Origin: Fontibacter flavus
Lineage (GTDB): Bacteria > Bacteroidota > Bacteroidia > Cytophagales > Cyclobacteriaceae
Reading direction: 5' to 3'
Assembly (NCBI RefSeq): GCF_042432905.1
Contig: NZ_JBHLWI010000014.1
Coordinates: 20,634 to 84,633, forward strand
DNA: 64,000 nt
The notes under the pieces are model-generated. The model ran no database searches. It saw only the letters and a program-made list of their open reading frames with translations, and was not told the origin of the DNA. Shown in pieces: positions 52,201-59,317 of the stretch (the first letter of the stretch is position 1; each line of letters starts with the position of its first letter). The position numbers were made by a program, and so were the translations under genes.

Positions 52201-52805
52201 GGAAAGTAAAAACCCCAGGCTTGTTTACAGAAAGTCTCAGTCCTGGGAATGTGCGCGTAGGCAATGACTGGGGAGGAGAAAATCAGGTTGGAGATTATGT
52301 AGCATGGTCCTGGCTAAGAGGACGGATGGGAAGAGACAGCTATATCAGTTTCAAAAACCCGGATTTTGACATGAGCAATTTGATGGCTGCTGTCATTGGT
52401 AAAGAAAAGACAAACATCTCAAGAGATAATGCCACAGTCGTCAAGATAGGCGTCATTCCTCATGAAATGAAATACGACATTGCCAGCTTCAAGGTCAAAG
52501 CGGGACAAGCTGTGATCATTGATTTTGAAAACAAAGACTTCATGCAGCACAACCTCCTAATAGCCCAAATCGGGTCATTGGAAAAAGTTGGCAAGGCTGC
52601 GGATGAAATGGCAAGAGATCCTAAAGGAATAGAGAAAAACTACATCCCGGACATGCCTGAAATCATCATAGCCTCTAAGCTGGTAGATCCGGACAATCTT
52701 GAAACCTTAATGTTCATGGCGCCGACCAAACCCGGAGAATATCCTTTTGTCTGTACAGTTCCGGGACATTGGAGGATTATGAACGGAAAAATGATTGTAG
52801 AATAA
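49299..52805 (+). CDS. multidomain lipoprotein: ThuA, PVC-type dehydrogenase, LamG-like and cupredoxin
   Basis: 1168-residue lipoprotein (lipobox ALMISCQDK). Domains in order: ThuA-like (about 30-235, LFLGHDSKHHDSEKLMPYL, IPLHSASYCF), a PVC-type beta-propeller dehydrogenase (about 275-650, MAMAWDEKGRLYVIETEDYP, VGPDGALWIADWYNFIIQHN), a HEAT-like helical part (about 665-800), a LamG/3-keto-disaccharide hydrolase-like part (about 850-1010), and a C-terminal blue-copper domain with ligands His in FMQHNLL and Cys-His-Met in VCTVPGHWRIM. It lacks the haem c motif often fused to these proteins, so the copper domain could be the electron acceptor. Starts a three-gene sugar operon. Confidence 0.88.
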   Translation: MKISRIFTYLILALMISCQDKSSFNPLHDGPRRAEILFLGHDSKHHDSEKLMPYLARPLFNKGINLTYTSDPNDLNEETLNMYDGIMIYANHDEITPAQEAALKKYVESGKGFIPLHSASYCFRNSDWYVAAVGGQFKSHGTGEFTVDIIAPEHPIMKGVEIFETWDETYLHTAINPDMTVLMEREENGHREPWTWIRDQGKGRVFYTAYGHDERTWSKPEFHTLVANGVLWAIGDQVAAQVAAFEIPQPRFEVADIPNYENRDPAPLYQFPLSPEESMKLVQVPVGFELQLFASEPDIVNPMAMAWDEKGRLYVIETEDYPNEVRQEGGNDRIKILEDTDGDGKADKITVFAEGLNIPTSIMAVNGGILISMAPDFIFLKDTNGDGKADVREVVMTGWGKSDTHAGPSNLKYGFDNKIWGVLGYAGFNGEVGGKEFNFSQGIYRFTPDATELEYLGSTSNNTWGLGFSEDFNVFISTANGQHSAYLAMTNDFVRRPISGGMNNTVFGIDSHYDMPHLTPALRQVDYHGGYTAAAGHNFYTARNFPKKYWNRIAFVAEPTGRVLHNAIIEKDGSGFKEKNGFNILASSDEWFSPVHAEVGPDGALWIADWYNFIIQHNPTPKGFENGAGNAYINPLRDAKHGRIYRLVYKGNDNYKTMSIDPSNNKDLIAGLKSDNMFWRLTAQRLIVENKNTGIVKELHQLINDRKTDELGLNTPAIHALWTLHGLGLLDGSDKNSTQIVTKALNHPSPGVRKNAIEVLPRSMETFKLITAAKLHQDPDLNVRKSAFQSIAMAPANPEIADFLYQASLDEANGKDTYLAQIIFAGVLNHPNYFESNLSNLYPKDKADSVLSLSDRIAKSLVEEEYNLDRRAPIAFPPDAKGKEIHIRTELAKGNEGLIGVIVAQGNKSNGYSLYVLDDVLNWVVKRDGKAYKISTPKGGVPNNLFSVYANLLESGEMQLYIDNQLIGKVKTPGLFTESLSPGNVRVGNDWGGENQVGDYVAWSWLRGRMGRDSYISFKNPDFDMSNLMAAVIGKEKTNISRDNATVVKIGVIPHEMKYDIASFKVKAGQAVIIDFENKDFMQHNLLIAQIGSLEKVGKAADEMARDPKGIEKNYIPDMPEIIIASKLVDPDNLETLMFMAPTKPGEYPFVCTVPGHWRIMNGKMIVE

Positions 52806-52816
52806 ACAAGACACCT

Positions 52817-53692
52817 ATGGCACTTCAAGTTACCTTCGGGGTCAGTACATGGCTTTGGACTTCACCTTTCAACTCGGATACCATTGCCTTATTCCCCAAA
52901 ATCAAAGCATTGGGCTTTGATGCGGTGGAAATACCTGTGGAAGACCCAAAGCTGGTAGATACAAAATTGGTCAGTCAGGCCTTATCCGATCATGGATTGA
53001 AACCACTTATCTGTGGCGCATTTGGACCTAGCCGGGACCTGACTCATGATGATCCGAATTTCCACTACAACTGTTTGGACTATCTGGCAGAATGTTTCCG
53101 GATTTCAGCAGAACTAGGGGCTAAGTTTGTTGCAGGACCCATGTATTCTGCCGTGGGAAAAGCCAGACTGGTCAGTGAGGAACAAAAAAAGGTGGAATGG
53201 GAAAGGGCTGTCAACAATCTCCAAAAAGTATGTCAGATGGCTGCTGAATGGGGACAGGAGATTGCCTTGGAATCCCTCAACCGGTTTGAAACAGATCTGA
53301 TCAACAATACCAGGGAGTTGATGCAGCTCATTGCTGACATCAATCATCCAAGGGCTAAAGTCTTATTGGATGGTTTTCATTTGAGTATTGAAGAAAGGAG
53401 TTTGGAGGAAGCTGTGTTGTTGGCAGGAGACAAACTTATCCATGTGCAGGTTTCCGAAAACCACCGGGGCATTCCCGGCACAGGTCAGACCCATTGGGAC
53501 AGTTTCAAAAAAGGACTGGAAGCTGTGGGATACAAAGGCTGTATTTCCATAGAAAGTTTTACGCCCAATGTTCAGGAACTCGCAGGTGCTGTCTGCATCT
53601 GGAAACCACTTGCCCCAAGTCAGGACCATTTCGCAGAACAGGGCCTGGCTTTTTTGAAGGACTGGGCCAGAGACAGGTTTTTTACACATTAA
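52817..53692 (+). CDS. sugar phosphate isomerase/epimerase (TIM barrel)
   Basis: About 291-residue AP-endonuclease-2-family TIM barrel. Metal-site pattern: VEIPVEDPKL, ALESLNRFETDLINN, VLLDGFHLSIEE and HVQVSENHRGIPGTG, giving the Glu-Asp-His-Glu set of isomerases and epimerases such as D-psicose or 3-keto sugar enzymes. I start at the ATG at 52817, 11 nt after the upstream stop; an in-frame ATG at 52769 overlaps that gene. Between the PVC-dehydrogenase and an oxidoreductase, it probably acts on an oxidised sugar. Confidence 0.9.
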   Translation: MALQVTFGVSTWLWTSPFNSDTIALFPKIKALGFDAVEIPVEDPKLVDTKLVSQALSDHGLKPLICGAFGPSRDLTHDDPNFHYNCLDYLAECFRISAELGAKFVAGPMYSAVGKARLVSEEQKKVEWERAVNNLQKVCQMAAEWGQEIALESLNRFETDLINNTRELMQLIADINHPRAKVLLDGFHLSIEERSLEEAVLLAGDKLIHVQVSENHRGIPGTGQTHWDSFKKGLEAVGYKGCISIESFTPNVQELAGAVCIWKPLAPSQDHFAEQGLAFLKDWARDRFFTH

Positions 53693-53716
53693 AATATTTA
53701 ATAAAATCCAAGATAT

Positions 53717-54835
53717 ATGAGCCAAAAGAAAATCAATATCGCCATTATAGGCCTCGGTTTCGGGGCAGAATTTATCCCAATTTACCAAAAACACCCTTTG
53801 GCCAATATGTATGCCATTTGCCAAAGAAATGAAGAAAAGCTGAACGAAATCGGGGATGCCTTTGGTGTAGATGTTCGGTATACAGATTATGATGAATTAC
53901 TGAAAGACCCCAATATTGATGCCGTGCATATCAACACGCCTATTCAGGCACATGCCGAGCAATCCCTCAAAGCATTAAGGGCCGGAAAACATGTGGCCTG
54001 TACCGTGCCTATGGCTACTACTGTGGAAGAATGCCGTCAGATTGTAGAGGCCTGTGAAGAGACAGGTTTGACGTATATGATGATGGAGACGGTCATTTAT
54101 TCCCGTGAATTTCTTTTTGTAAAGGAAATGTATGAAAAAGGCGAAATGGGCAGGATTCAGTTTCTCAGAGCCAGTCACCAGCAGGAGATGGCCGGTTGGC
54201 CGGGCTATTGGGAAGGTTTACCTCCTATGCATTATGCTACCCACTGTGTGGGTCCTGTGTTGGCTCTGCCTAATGCACAGGCAGAATATGTTTCCTGTTT
54301 TGGTTCGGGCAGGATTGATGAAAACCTGATTCCAAAATATGGTTCTCCATTTGCGATCGAAACCTGTCACATCAAATTCAAGGATTCTGACCTGTCAGCA
54401 GAGGTGACCCGCTCCCTCTTCAATACTGCAAGACAGTATAGGGAAAGCTTTGATGTCTATGGTTCCAAAAAATCTTTTGAATGGACCCTGATCGAGCATG
54501 AAGACAGCGTCATCCATACCGGTGAGGTTCCTGAAAAGGTTAAAGTGCCTGATTATGCCCATCTATTACCAGAGGAAATTGCATCTTTTACCACTGCAGG
54601 AGTGTATGATTCAGATGATAACCAGCATTTATCATTCATTCAAGGTGCCGGACATGGGGGCTCCCATCCACATTTGGTGCATGAGTTTTTGAGTGCTTTG
54701 CATGAAGGCAGGGCGCCCTATCCTGATGCCAGACAATCAGCCAATATCACCTGTGTGGGTATTTTGGCCCATGAGTCAGCCATGGCAGGAGGCAAGATCA
54801 TGCACCTGCCGGAGTTTACTTTGAAGAAGTCCTGA
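53717..54835 (+). CDS. Gfo/Idh/MocA family oxidoreductase
   Basis: 372-residue NAD(P)-dependent sugar oxidoreductase. The N-terminal Rossmann fold carries INIAIIGLGFGAEFIPIYQ, then DAVHINTPIQAHAEQSLKAL and GKHVACTVPMATTVEE; here VPM replaces the usual EKP Lys motif. A central MMMETVIYSREF and the later CVGILAHESAMAGGKI complete the fold. The missing Lys in the EKP position is notable and may change catalysis; related trehalose/3-keto-glycoside members also deviate. It lies 24 nt after the isomerase and is followed by a terminator. Confidence 0.9.
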   Translation: MSQKKINIAIIGLGFGAEFIPIYQKHPLANMYAICQRNEEKLNEIGDAFGVDVRYTDYDELLKDPNIDAVHINTPIQAHAEQSLKALRAGKHVACTVPMATTVEECRQIVEACEETGLTYMMMETVIYSREFLFVKEMYEKGEMGRIQFLRASHQQEMAGWPGYWEGLPPMHYATHCVGPVLALPNAQAEYVSCFGSGRIDENLIPKYGSPFAIETCHIKFKDSDLSAEVTRSLFNTARQYRESFDVYGSKKSFEWTLIEHEDSVIHTGEVPEKVKVPDYAHLLPEEIASFTTAGVYDSDDNQHLSFIQGAGHGGSHPHLVHEFLSALHEGRAPYPDARQSANITCVGILAHESAMAGGKIMHLPEFTLKKS

Positions 54836-54845
54836 TCTTCTTCAA

Positions 54846-54879
54846 CCCTCCAAGGGTTTGAAACCCTTGGAGGGCTTTT
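54846..54879 (+). terminator. terminator after the sugar operon
   Basis: Fourteen-bp inverted repeat CCCTCCAAGGGTTT / AAACCCTTGGAGGG separated by a single G, followed by CTTTTT. Confidence 0.92.
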
Positions 54880-55171
54880 TCATATTCCAGCACAAGTATT
54901 TAGGCAAAATCCAATCAGTGCAGATTTTTTTGACTTCAGACAAGACCCTAAAAAAATGAAAGGGTAAAGGATAAAAAAATAGCCATGATTTCTTTGATTC
55001 TATCTTTAATAAACCTCTTTCGAATTTACCCTAAACTTCGGTTGATGATGGATGAATCTTTCTAGCTGGGCGCTCTGTAAACTCAAATAATTTTTATTTG
55101 TTTAAAACTTGACTTTTTAAACTAAGCTATTTAACTTCAACCTAATTCTTTTATCAACAAACTATTTTAAT
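54880..55171. other. 292-nt AT-rich noncoding gap before the lipoprotein toxin gene
   Basis: No gene, no clear -7 box and no strong hairpin seen. The lower GC content marks the start of the second accessory island. Confidence 0.5.
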
Positions 55172-55190
55172 ATGCAACAACCTAAATTTA

Positions 55191-55198
55191 CCCCCCCC
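55191..55198 (+). repeat. homopolymeric C8 tract at the start of the lipoprotein nuclease gene
   Basis: Eight consecutive C directly after an ATG-initiated start (ATG at 55172, MQQPKF). With eight C the ATG frame stops after 13 codons at TAG 55211. With nine C it joins the lipoprotein frame (GTKIYQCLSLISVFLLVPLL). The tract could be a phase-variation switch, or a sequencing error. Confidence 0.6.
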
Positions 55199-55254
55199 AT
55201 TTTCCCCAATTAGGTACTAAAATCTATCAATGCCTTTCTTTAATTTCTGTTTTT

Positions 55255-56793
55255 TTGCTGGTTCCTCTTCTCTTTATCTCTTGTCTTGAGGATGCAGATA
55301 AGATTGAATCAAAACTTACCCAGCCAAATGATGACCTTTCATTAGTCAGGAACTGGTTTGAAACACACAAAGAGGAATTAAGAAAAGATGACTCTGGTAT
55401 CAATCTCAGGACAGCTGGCAAGGACCTGATTTTGCCTTTCTTTGAAAAGGAGCCTGATTGGTCAAATTTCAGTGAATACCATTTTTCAGATGAAAGAAAA
55501 GTTTATGAAATCCATATAAGTAAATTGAGTGGATTGGTTCCAAAAGAATTTTTTGAAAAATATGGAACTTCTGGTTCTGATTTGGTTGAAGAAACCTTAA
55601 TGTTTGTCGAACATCCCGACTCAGAGAAGGGGTATACAGTTTTGGTAGCAAGGTATTTCAGTTATGGGCAGAAGTCCAAAGGGATGACGTACCATAGAAT
55701 CCCTAAAGAATGGTCAGGGAGAATTGATATTTTCACCTATGCAGAGCAGCATCTGCGAAGTTTTGAAGTAGAGGAAGGAAGATTGACTTCTTACCATATT
55801 TATCAAACAGAAGATCTTTCCAAACGCATTCAAACCCATAATGCTTTAATGACATGCACAGGCTACTGGGTAGAATTTCCCTACACTTATGGAATCCATA
55901 TGGGTATTGGGTCCTCACATTCAATTTATGTAACTACTTGTCACAATCCAGATCCTTTTGGGGGAGGGACAGGAACTGGTAGCTGGCCATCAGCCCCTGT
56001 AGTATCGCCTGATTATCTTGGTGGTGGATATACTGGCGGAGGAGGTAACGGGACCAGTCCAAGTGGTGGAGGGAGTACTGGCACCACATATTGTGACAAT
56101 ACCAATCATTTTGGGTCGGATTGTATTCCTTTTCCTTTAACTATTGAAGAATATATTGAAAGTTTAAACAATCCTGACCAAAAAAGGCAAGCACAACTAG
56201 ACTATCTCAAGACCCATGGAGGACGTGAATTTGTCACTATAATAGATGAACTCTTAAATACCTCAGGTCTTAATATGGGAGACCTTACAGAGATTAATAA
56301 GTTAGTAAATGATTTTTACCTTAGGCAGCGGGGTCTTTTTTTTATGGCGATTTTTAGCCCTGAGAATGTGGGCACAATATTAACATTTGCTTTAGCAAAC
56401 CCAAATATGTCCACATTAGCTAGAAATAGGACATTTCAGCTTTTTTCTAGGTATGCAACACAAGGAGAAAATATTGTTTACAAGTCATTTACTTCTAGTA
56501 ACTTTAGAGCTAACTTAACGCTCAAAACAGGGATGAATCCCTCAAGCGCCCAGGCACACCACGTATTCCCACAAACTTCTGAATTTGCTAATTTCTTCAC
56601 TTCTAAAGGAATTAATATTCATAGTCCTGCTTATGGTGCTTGGTGGCCAACTGCTTCTCATCAAGCAAATGCATTTGCTTATAACCAAGCATGGAGGATT
56701 TTTATTAATAGTAATCCTACCGCAACAACAAATCAAGTACTCCAATTTGCTAGAACTGAGATGGCTAAATATGGTATTGCAATCTTGTTTTAG
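55255..56793 (+). CDS. lipoprotein with C-terminal AHH/HNH-like nuclease domain, candidate polymorphic toxin
   Basis: 512-codon open frame from a TTG. Parts in order: lipobox (LLFISCLED), an extracytoplasmic N-terminal domain to about residue 225, a Gly/Ser/Thr-rich linker (about 235-285, GGGYTGGGGNGTSPSGGG), a helical region, and a C-terminal domain with AQAHHVFPQTSEFANFF, KGINIHSPAYGAWWP and a later His. The AHHxFPQ pattern fits the HNH/endonuclease VII superfamily toxins (AHH or DUF2380 type). The TTG start leaves a signal peptide without a basic region; a proper one needs the ATG at 55172 and a ninth C. The likely immunity gene is 31 nt downstream. Toxin role is inferred. Confidence 0.65.
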   Translation: MLVPLLFISCLEDADKIESKLTQPNDDLSLVRNWFETHKEELRKDDSGINLRTAGKDLILPFFEKEPDWSNFSEYHFSDERKVYEIHISKLSGLVPKEFFEKYGTSGSDLVEETLMFVEHPDSEKGYTVLVARYFSYGQKSKGMTYHRIPKEWSGRIDIFTYAEQHLRSFEVEEGRLTSYHIYQTEDLSKRIQTHNALMTCTGYWVEFPYTYGIHMGIGSSHSIYVTTCHNPDPFGGGTGTGSWPSAPVVSPDYLGGGYTGGGGNGTSPSGGGSTGTTYCDNTNHFGSDCIPFPLTIEEYIESLNNPDQKRQAQLDYLKTHGGREFVTIIDELLNTSGLNMGDLTEINKLVNDFYLRQRGLFFMAIFSPENVGTILTFALANPNMSTLARNRTFQLFSRYATQGENIVYKSFTSSNFRANLTLKTGMNPSSAQAHHVFPQTSEFANFFTSKGINIHSPAYGAWWPTASHQANAFAYNQAWRIFINSNPTATTNQVLQFARTEMAKYGIAILF

Positions 56794-56824
56794 AAAAATT
56801 ATTTAAGAAATTGGCTAAAAGATT

Positions 56825-57442
56825 ATGAATATTAATATGCTTTATTATTTAGGAAGTAAATTTTCAAGTAATTCATTTACAGTTAATTCCATAAGCTTAA
56901 CTGCTGAAATTGATGATAAGGGCAAAACTGATGCGATGAAATTATTAGAAGGACAGTACGAATCATTCACATTTCCAATTGTTTTTAAACATGTCTCCGG
57001 CAAAAATCATTGTGATTTAATAGGTACTGGTTGGGGAATTTTATATTTGATTTCAGATCGGATGAAGAAACTTTTGGAAGAAAACAATCTCACAGGTTGG
57101 AAAAGTTTTCCAGTTGAAATTGTTGATAACAAAGGGGAAAAGATTCAGGAAGTGTATCATGGTTTTTCCATTGTGGGAAGAAGCGGTTCAATAAATTATA
57201 AAAAAAGTGAAATTATAGAAAAAAGATTAGTGCCTAATGGACCACTAAGTAAATACTATAAAGGGTTACACCCTGGAATGGAAAATTGGGATGGTAGCGA
57301 CTTTTTCCTTCCAGAGAAACATTGGGGAATTATAGTTACTCAAAAAGCCAAAGATATCTTAACCGAACGCCAAATGAAGAACCTGGTGTTCCAGAATTTG
57401 GCTGAAATAGAAATTGGGGTAAATGCGATATTAAAAAATTAA
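56825..57442 (+). CDS. putative immunity protein, Imm11/Imm43-like
   Basis: 205-residue cytoplasmic protein with no signal peptide. The patterns CDLIGTGWGILYLISDRMKK, LTGWKSFPVEIVDNKGEK and HGFSIVGRSGSINYKKSEII resemble the immunity family first noted with MXAN_0049-type proteins (Imm11/Imm43), where a GW motif is typical. It lies 31 nt after the lipoprotein nuclease gene on the same strand, the expected place for an immunity protein. Family call is from memory of motifs and not from a search. Confidence 0.6.
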   Translation: MNINMLYYLGSKFSSNSFTVNSISLTAEIDDKGKTDAMKLLEGQYESFTFPIVFKHVSGKNHCDLIGTGWGILYLISDRMKKLLEENNLTGWKSFPVEIVDNKGEKIQEVYHGFSIVGRSGSINYKKSEIIEKRLVPNGPLSKYYKGLHPGMENWDGSDFFLPEKHWGIIVTQKAKDILTERQMKNLVFQNLAEIEIGVNAILKN

Positions 57443-57575
57443 AAAAACCAAATTATCATATACAAACAATAAGAATTAAACTGGAATAATGTTAATTGAT
57501 AGAAATAAGGGTTTTGACAAAGATATTGATTTTATCCATGACGATTTTTGACGAAGAAAAAAGGAACTATGAAAC

Positions 57576-57956
57576 ATGACTTTAATAATTAACAGGTGTG
57601 CTTTCATGTACATCATTTTATTGCTTTCTCACTGCCGTGAAGCAGAAAGAAAAACAGATGAAGTCATGATTCCAGAAATTGTAAAGAAAGACACCATTTG
57701 GCTTGAAAATCCCTTATTTGCTTCCAAGTATGGTATCAACACAGAATCACCACCTGCCTGGATCGGAACTGATCTTGTCATGGAGGAAGTTGTTGAGGGG
57801 GTTGATCAAATGTTGATTACAATTCAAGGATTAAACCTAATTGAATTCCAAAAAGAGGGGGTGGAAAAATTACTCCATCTTCAAAAGAATAGGCAATCCG
57901 TTAGTTATCAAGATTATACAAATCAAGATAGATCCTTGTTGTTTGCAAAACAATAA
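57576..57956 (+). CDS. hypothetical small protein, possible lipoprotein
   Basis: 126-residue protein, AT-rich. Near the start FMYIILLLSHC could act as a lipoprotein signal, although His before Cys is unusual. The rest is acidic with WLENPLFASKYGINTESPPAW and no recognised domain. It lies in the accessory island after the immunity gene; a start at 57606 is also possible. It could be a remnant or a second immunity-type gene. Confidence 0.45.
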   Translation: MTLIINRCAFMYIILLLSHCREAERKTDEVMIPEIVKKDTIWLENPLFASKYGINTESPPAWIGTDLVMEEVVEGVDQMLITIQGLNLIEFQKEGVEKLLHLQKNRQSVSYQDYTNQDRSLLFAKQ

Positions 57957-57982
57957 TTAAATATGAACCTAATACTAATTAA

Positions 57983-58555
57983 TCCCATTTATTATTCTTA
58001 GTAAATCCTATAATTTTTAAATCACAGGAAGGCTCAAACAAAACATATATTTTAATTCCAAAAACAAATAAAAAGGGCTCAAAAATTAGTTTTATGGAAC
58101 ATAAAAAAGGCATTTCAGTAGGTGCTTATATAACCTTTGATGAGCCAAATTATACAGTGACAGTCACACATATGCCTCCATGGGTAGATTATCCTTCGGA
58201 AGGTAATCGCGAAGAAATTAAAGTCAGTCAAAATGATCTGATAAAGGCTAGAGTACTGTTTGCTGAAAAACTGACCTTTAAGGAATGGAGTGAACTAGAA
58301 CAAATTGGGCTGAAACAGAAGATTTATATGATCTTTCAAGAAGATTATCTTTCTAAAGATCGATTTGTTTTAAATCACCGATTTAAGGCATTTGAAGTTA
58401 GAATCACTGCGAATGGCCCTATTTAAGGGGCGCCTGATTATGATGGGGTTATATATAAAAATGAAAAGGATTATCAGGATAAAACTACCGATCAAAAAGA
58501 TGAAATAGATTTCCACATGGATAATGCAAAATATGGAACAAAAAATTGTAACTAA
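57983..58555 (+). pseudogene. decayed gene: no start codon, one in-frame nonsense codon
   Basis: One reading frame is open from 57983 to a stop at 58553 except for a TAA at 58424. The largest open piece starting with ATG (58094) reads SKISF then MEHKKGISVGAYITF and DEPNYTVTVTHMPPWVDYPS, and coding-like text continues upstream (SQEGSNKTYILIPKTNKKGS) and downstream of the TAA (GAPDYDGVIYKNEKDYQDK). No ATG starts the upstream part. A GAA-to-TAA change and loss of the 5' end would explain it. Family not recognised. The 3' end overlaps the next gene. Confidence 0.55.
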
Positions 58556-59087
58556 GCGAATATTTGTTTTAATAATTTGTTTTTTTGGATTCGCTATAGA
58601 TGGAATATGTCAAGTTATAGTGAAATCTAAAAACTATATTGAAGATTTTAATAGTAGTTATTATAAGCGAGAAAATCCTCAAGACACAGTGTTAATTATT
58701 CTTGCTTTTGATCATATAGAAGTTGAAAAAAGTATTAAAAAGTGGGAATTTAAAAATGTTAGATTTATTGATAAGATTTTCAAAAAAAAATATTTAAATC
58801 TCAAAGACCCTTGCATTGAGTTAAAATTTATTCATCACCCTGGTCCACCAATGGGAAATGACATTTATTGGATAGATAAAAGGATGCTTAATCTAAATAC
58901 AATATTAATTCTTGAAGAAAAAGATATTCCCTTTACTTATTGGTTTGAAAATCACGCTGATTTATTTGACAAAACTTTGATTCTTATTGACAGTAATTAT
59001 TGGACAAAAAAAGAAAAAAAGATAGTGGGCCTAGGTGTTCAAATCTATACAACTGGTTCCTGTAAAGATCTGATTGAAAATCACTAA
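58533..59087 (+). CDS. hypothetical secreted protein
   Basis: About 184-residue protein with an N-terminal signal-like helix (RIFVLIICFFGFAIDGICQ). The rest is a mixed, charged domain with HHPGPPMGNDIYWIDKRMLN and a terminal TTGSCKDLIENH. I do not recognise it. Strong AT bias (many K, I, N) like the neighbouring island genes. An ATG at 58524 adds three residues. Confidence 0.55.
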   Translation: MEQKIVTKRIFVLIICFFGFAIDGICQVIVKSKNYIEDFNSSYYKRENPQDTVLIILAFDHIEVEKSIKKWEFKNVRFIDKIFKKKYLNLKDPCIELKFIHHPGPPMGNDIYWIDKRMLNLNTILILEEKDIPFTYWFENHADLFDKTLILIDSNYWTKKEKKIVGLGVQIYTTGSCKDLIENH

Positions 59088-59159
59088 GATCAGTGGGATA
59101 CAACCAGGATAAATGGTCATCCACATAAAGTTTACTTCTTTTCAATTCCATAATGAAAT

Positions 59160-59187
59160 CCTCCAGTCCTTTGCTTGGAGGGTTTTA
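59160..59187 (+). terminator. terminator after the accessory island
   Basis: Stem CCTCCA / TGGAGG (59160-59165, 59176-59181), 10-nt loop, then GTTTTACTTTT. Modest stem but the right layout. Confidence 0.6.
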
Positions 59188-59317
59188 CTTTTCATCGCCA
59201 AAATTAACTTGAAAGTGATTTAAGGACAAAGCATTTATATAGTTGAAGGTGATTCGAAATCAATATTCCTTAAAGTTTTTTTCTGGTTTAAATAGATGAT
59301 TTTCGCCAAATTCGGGC

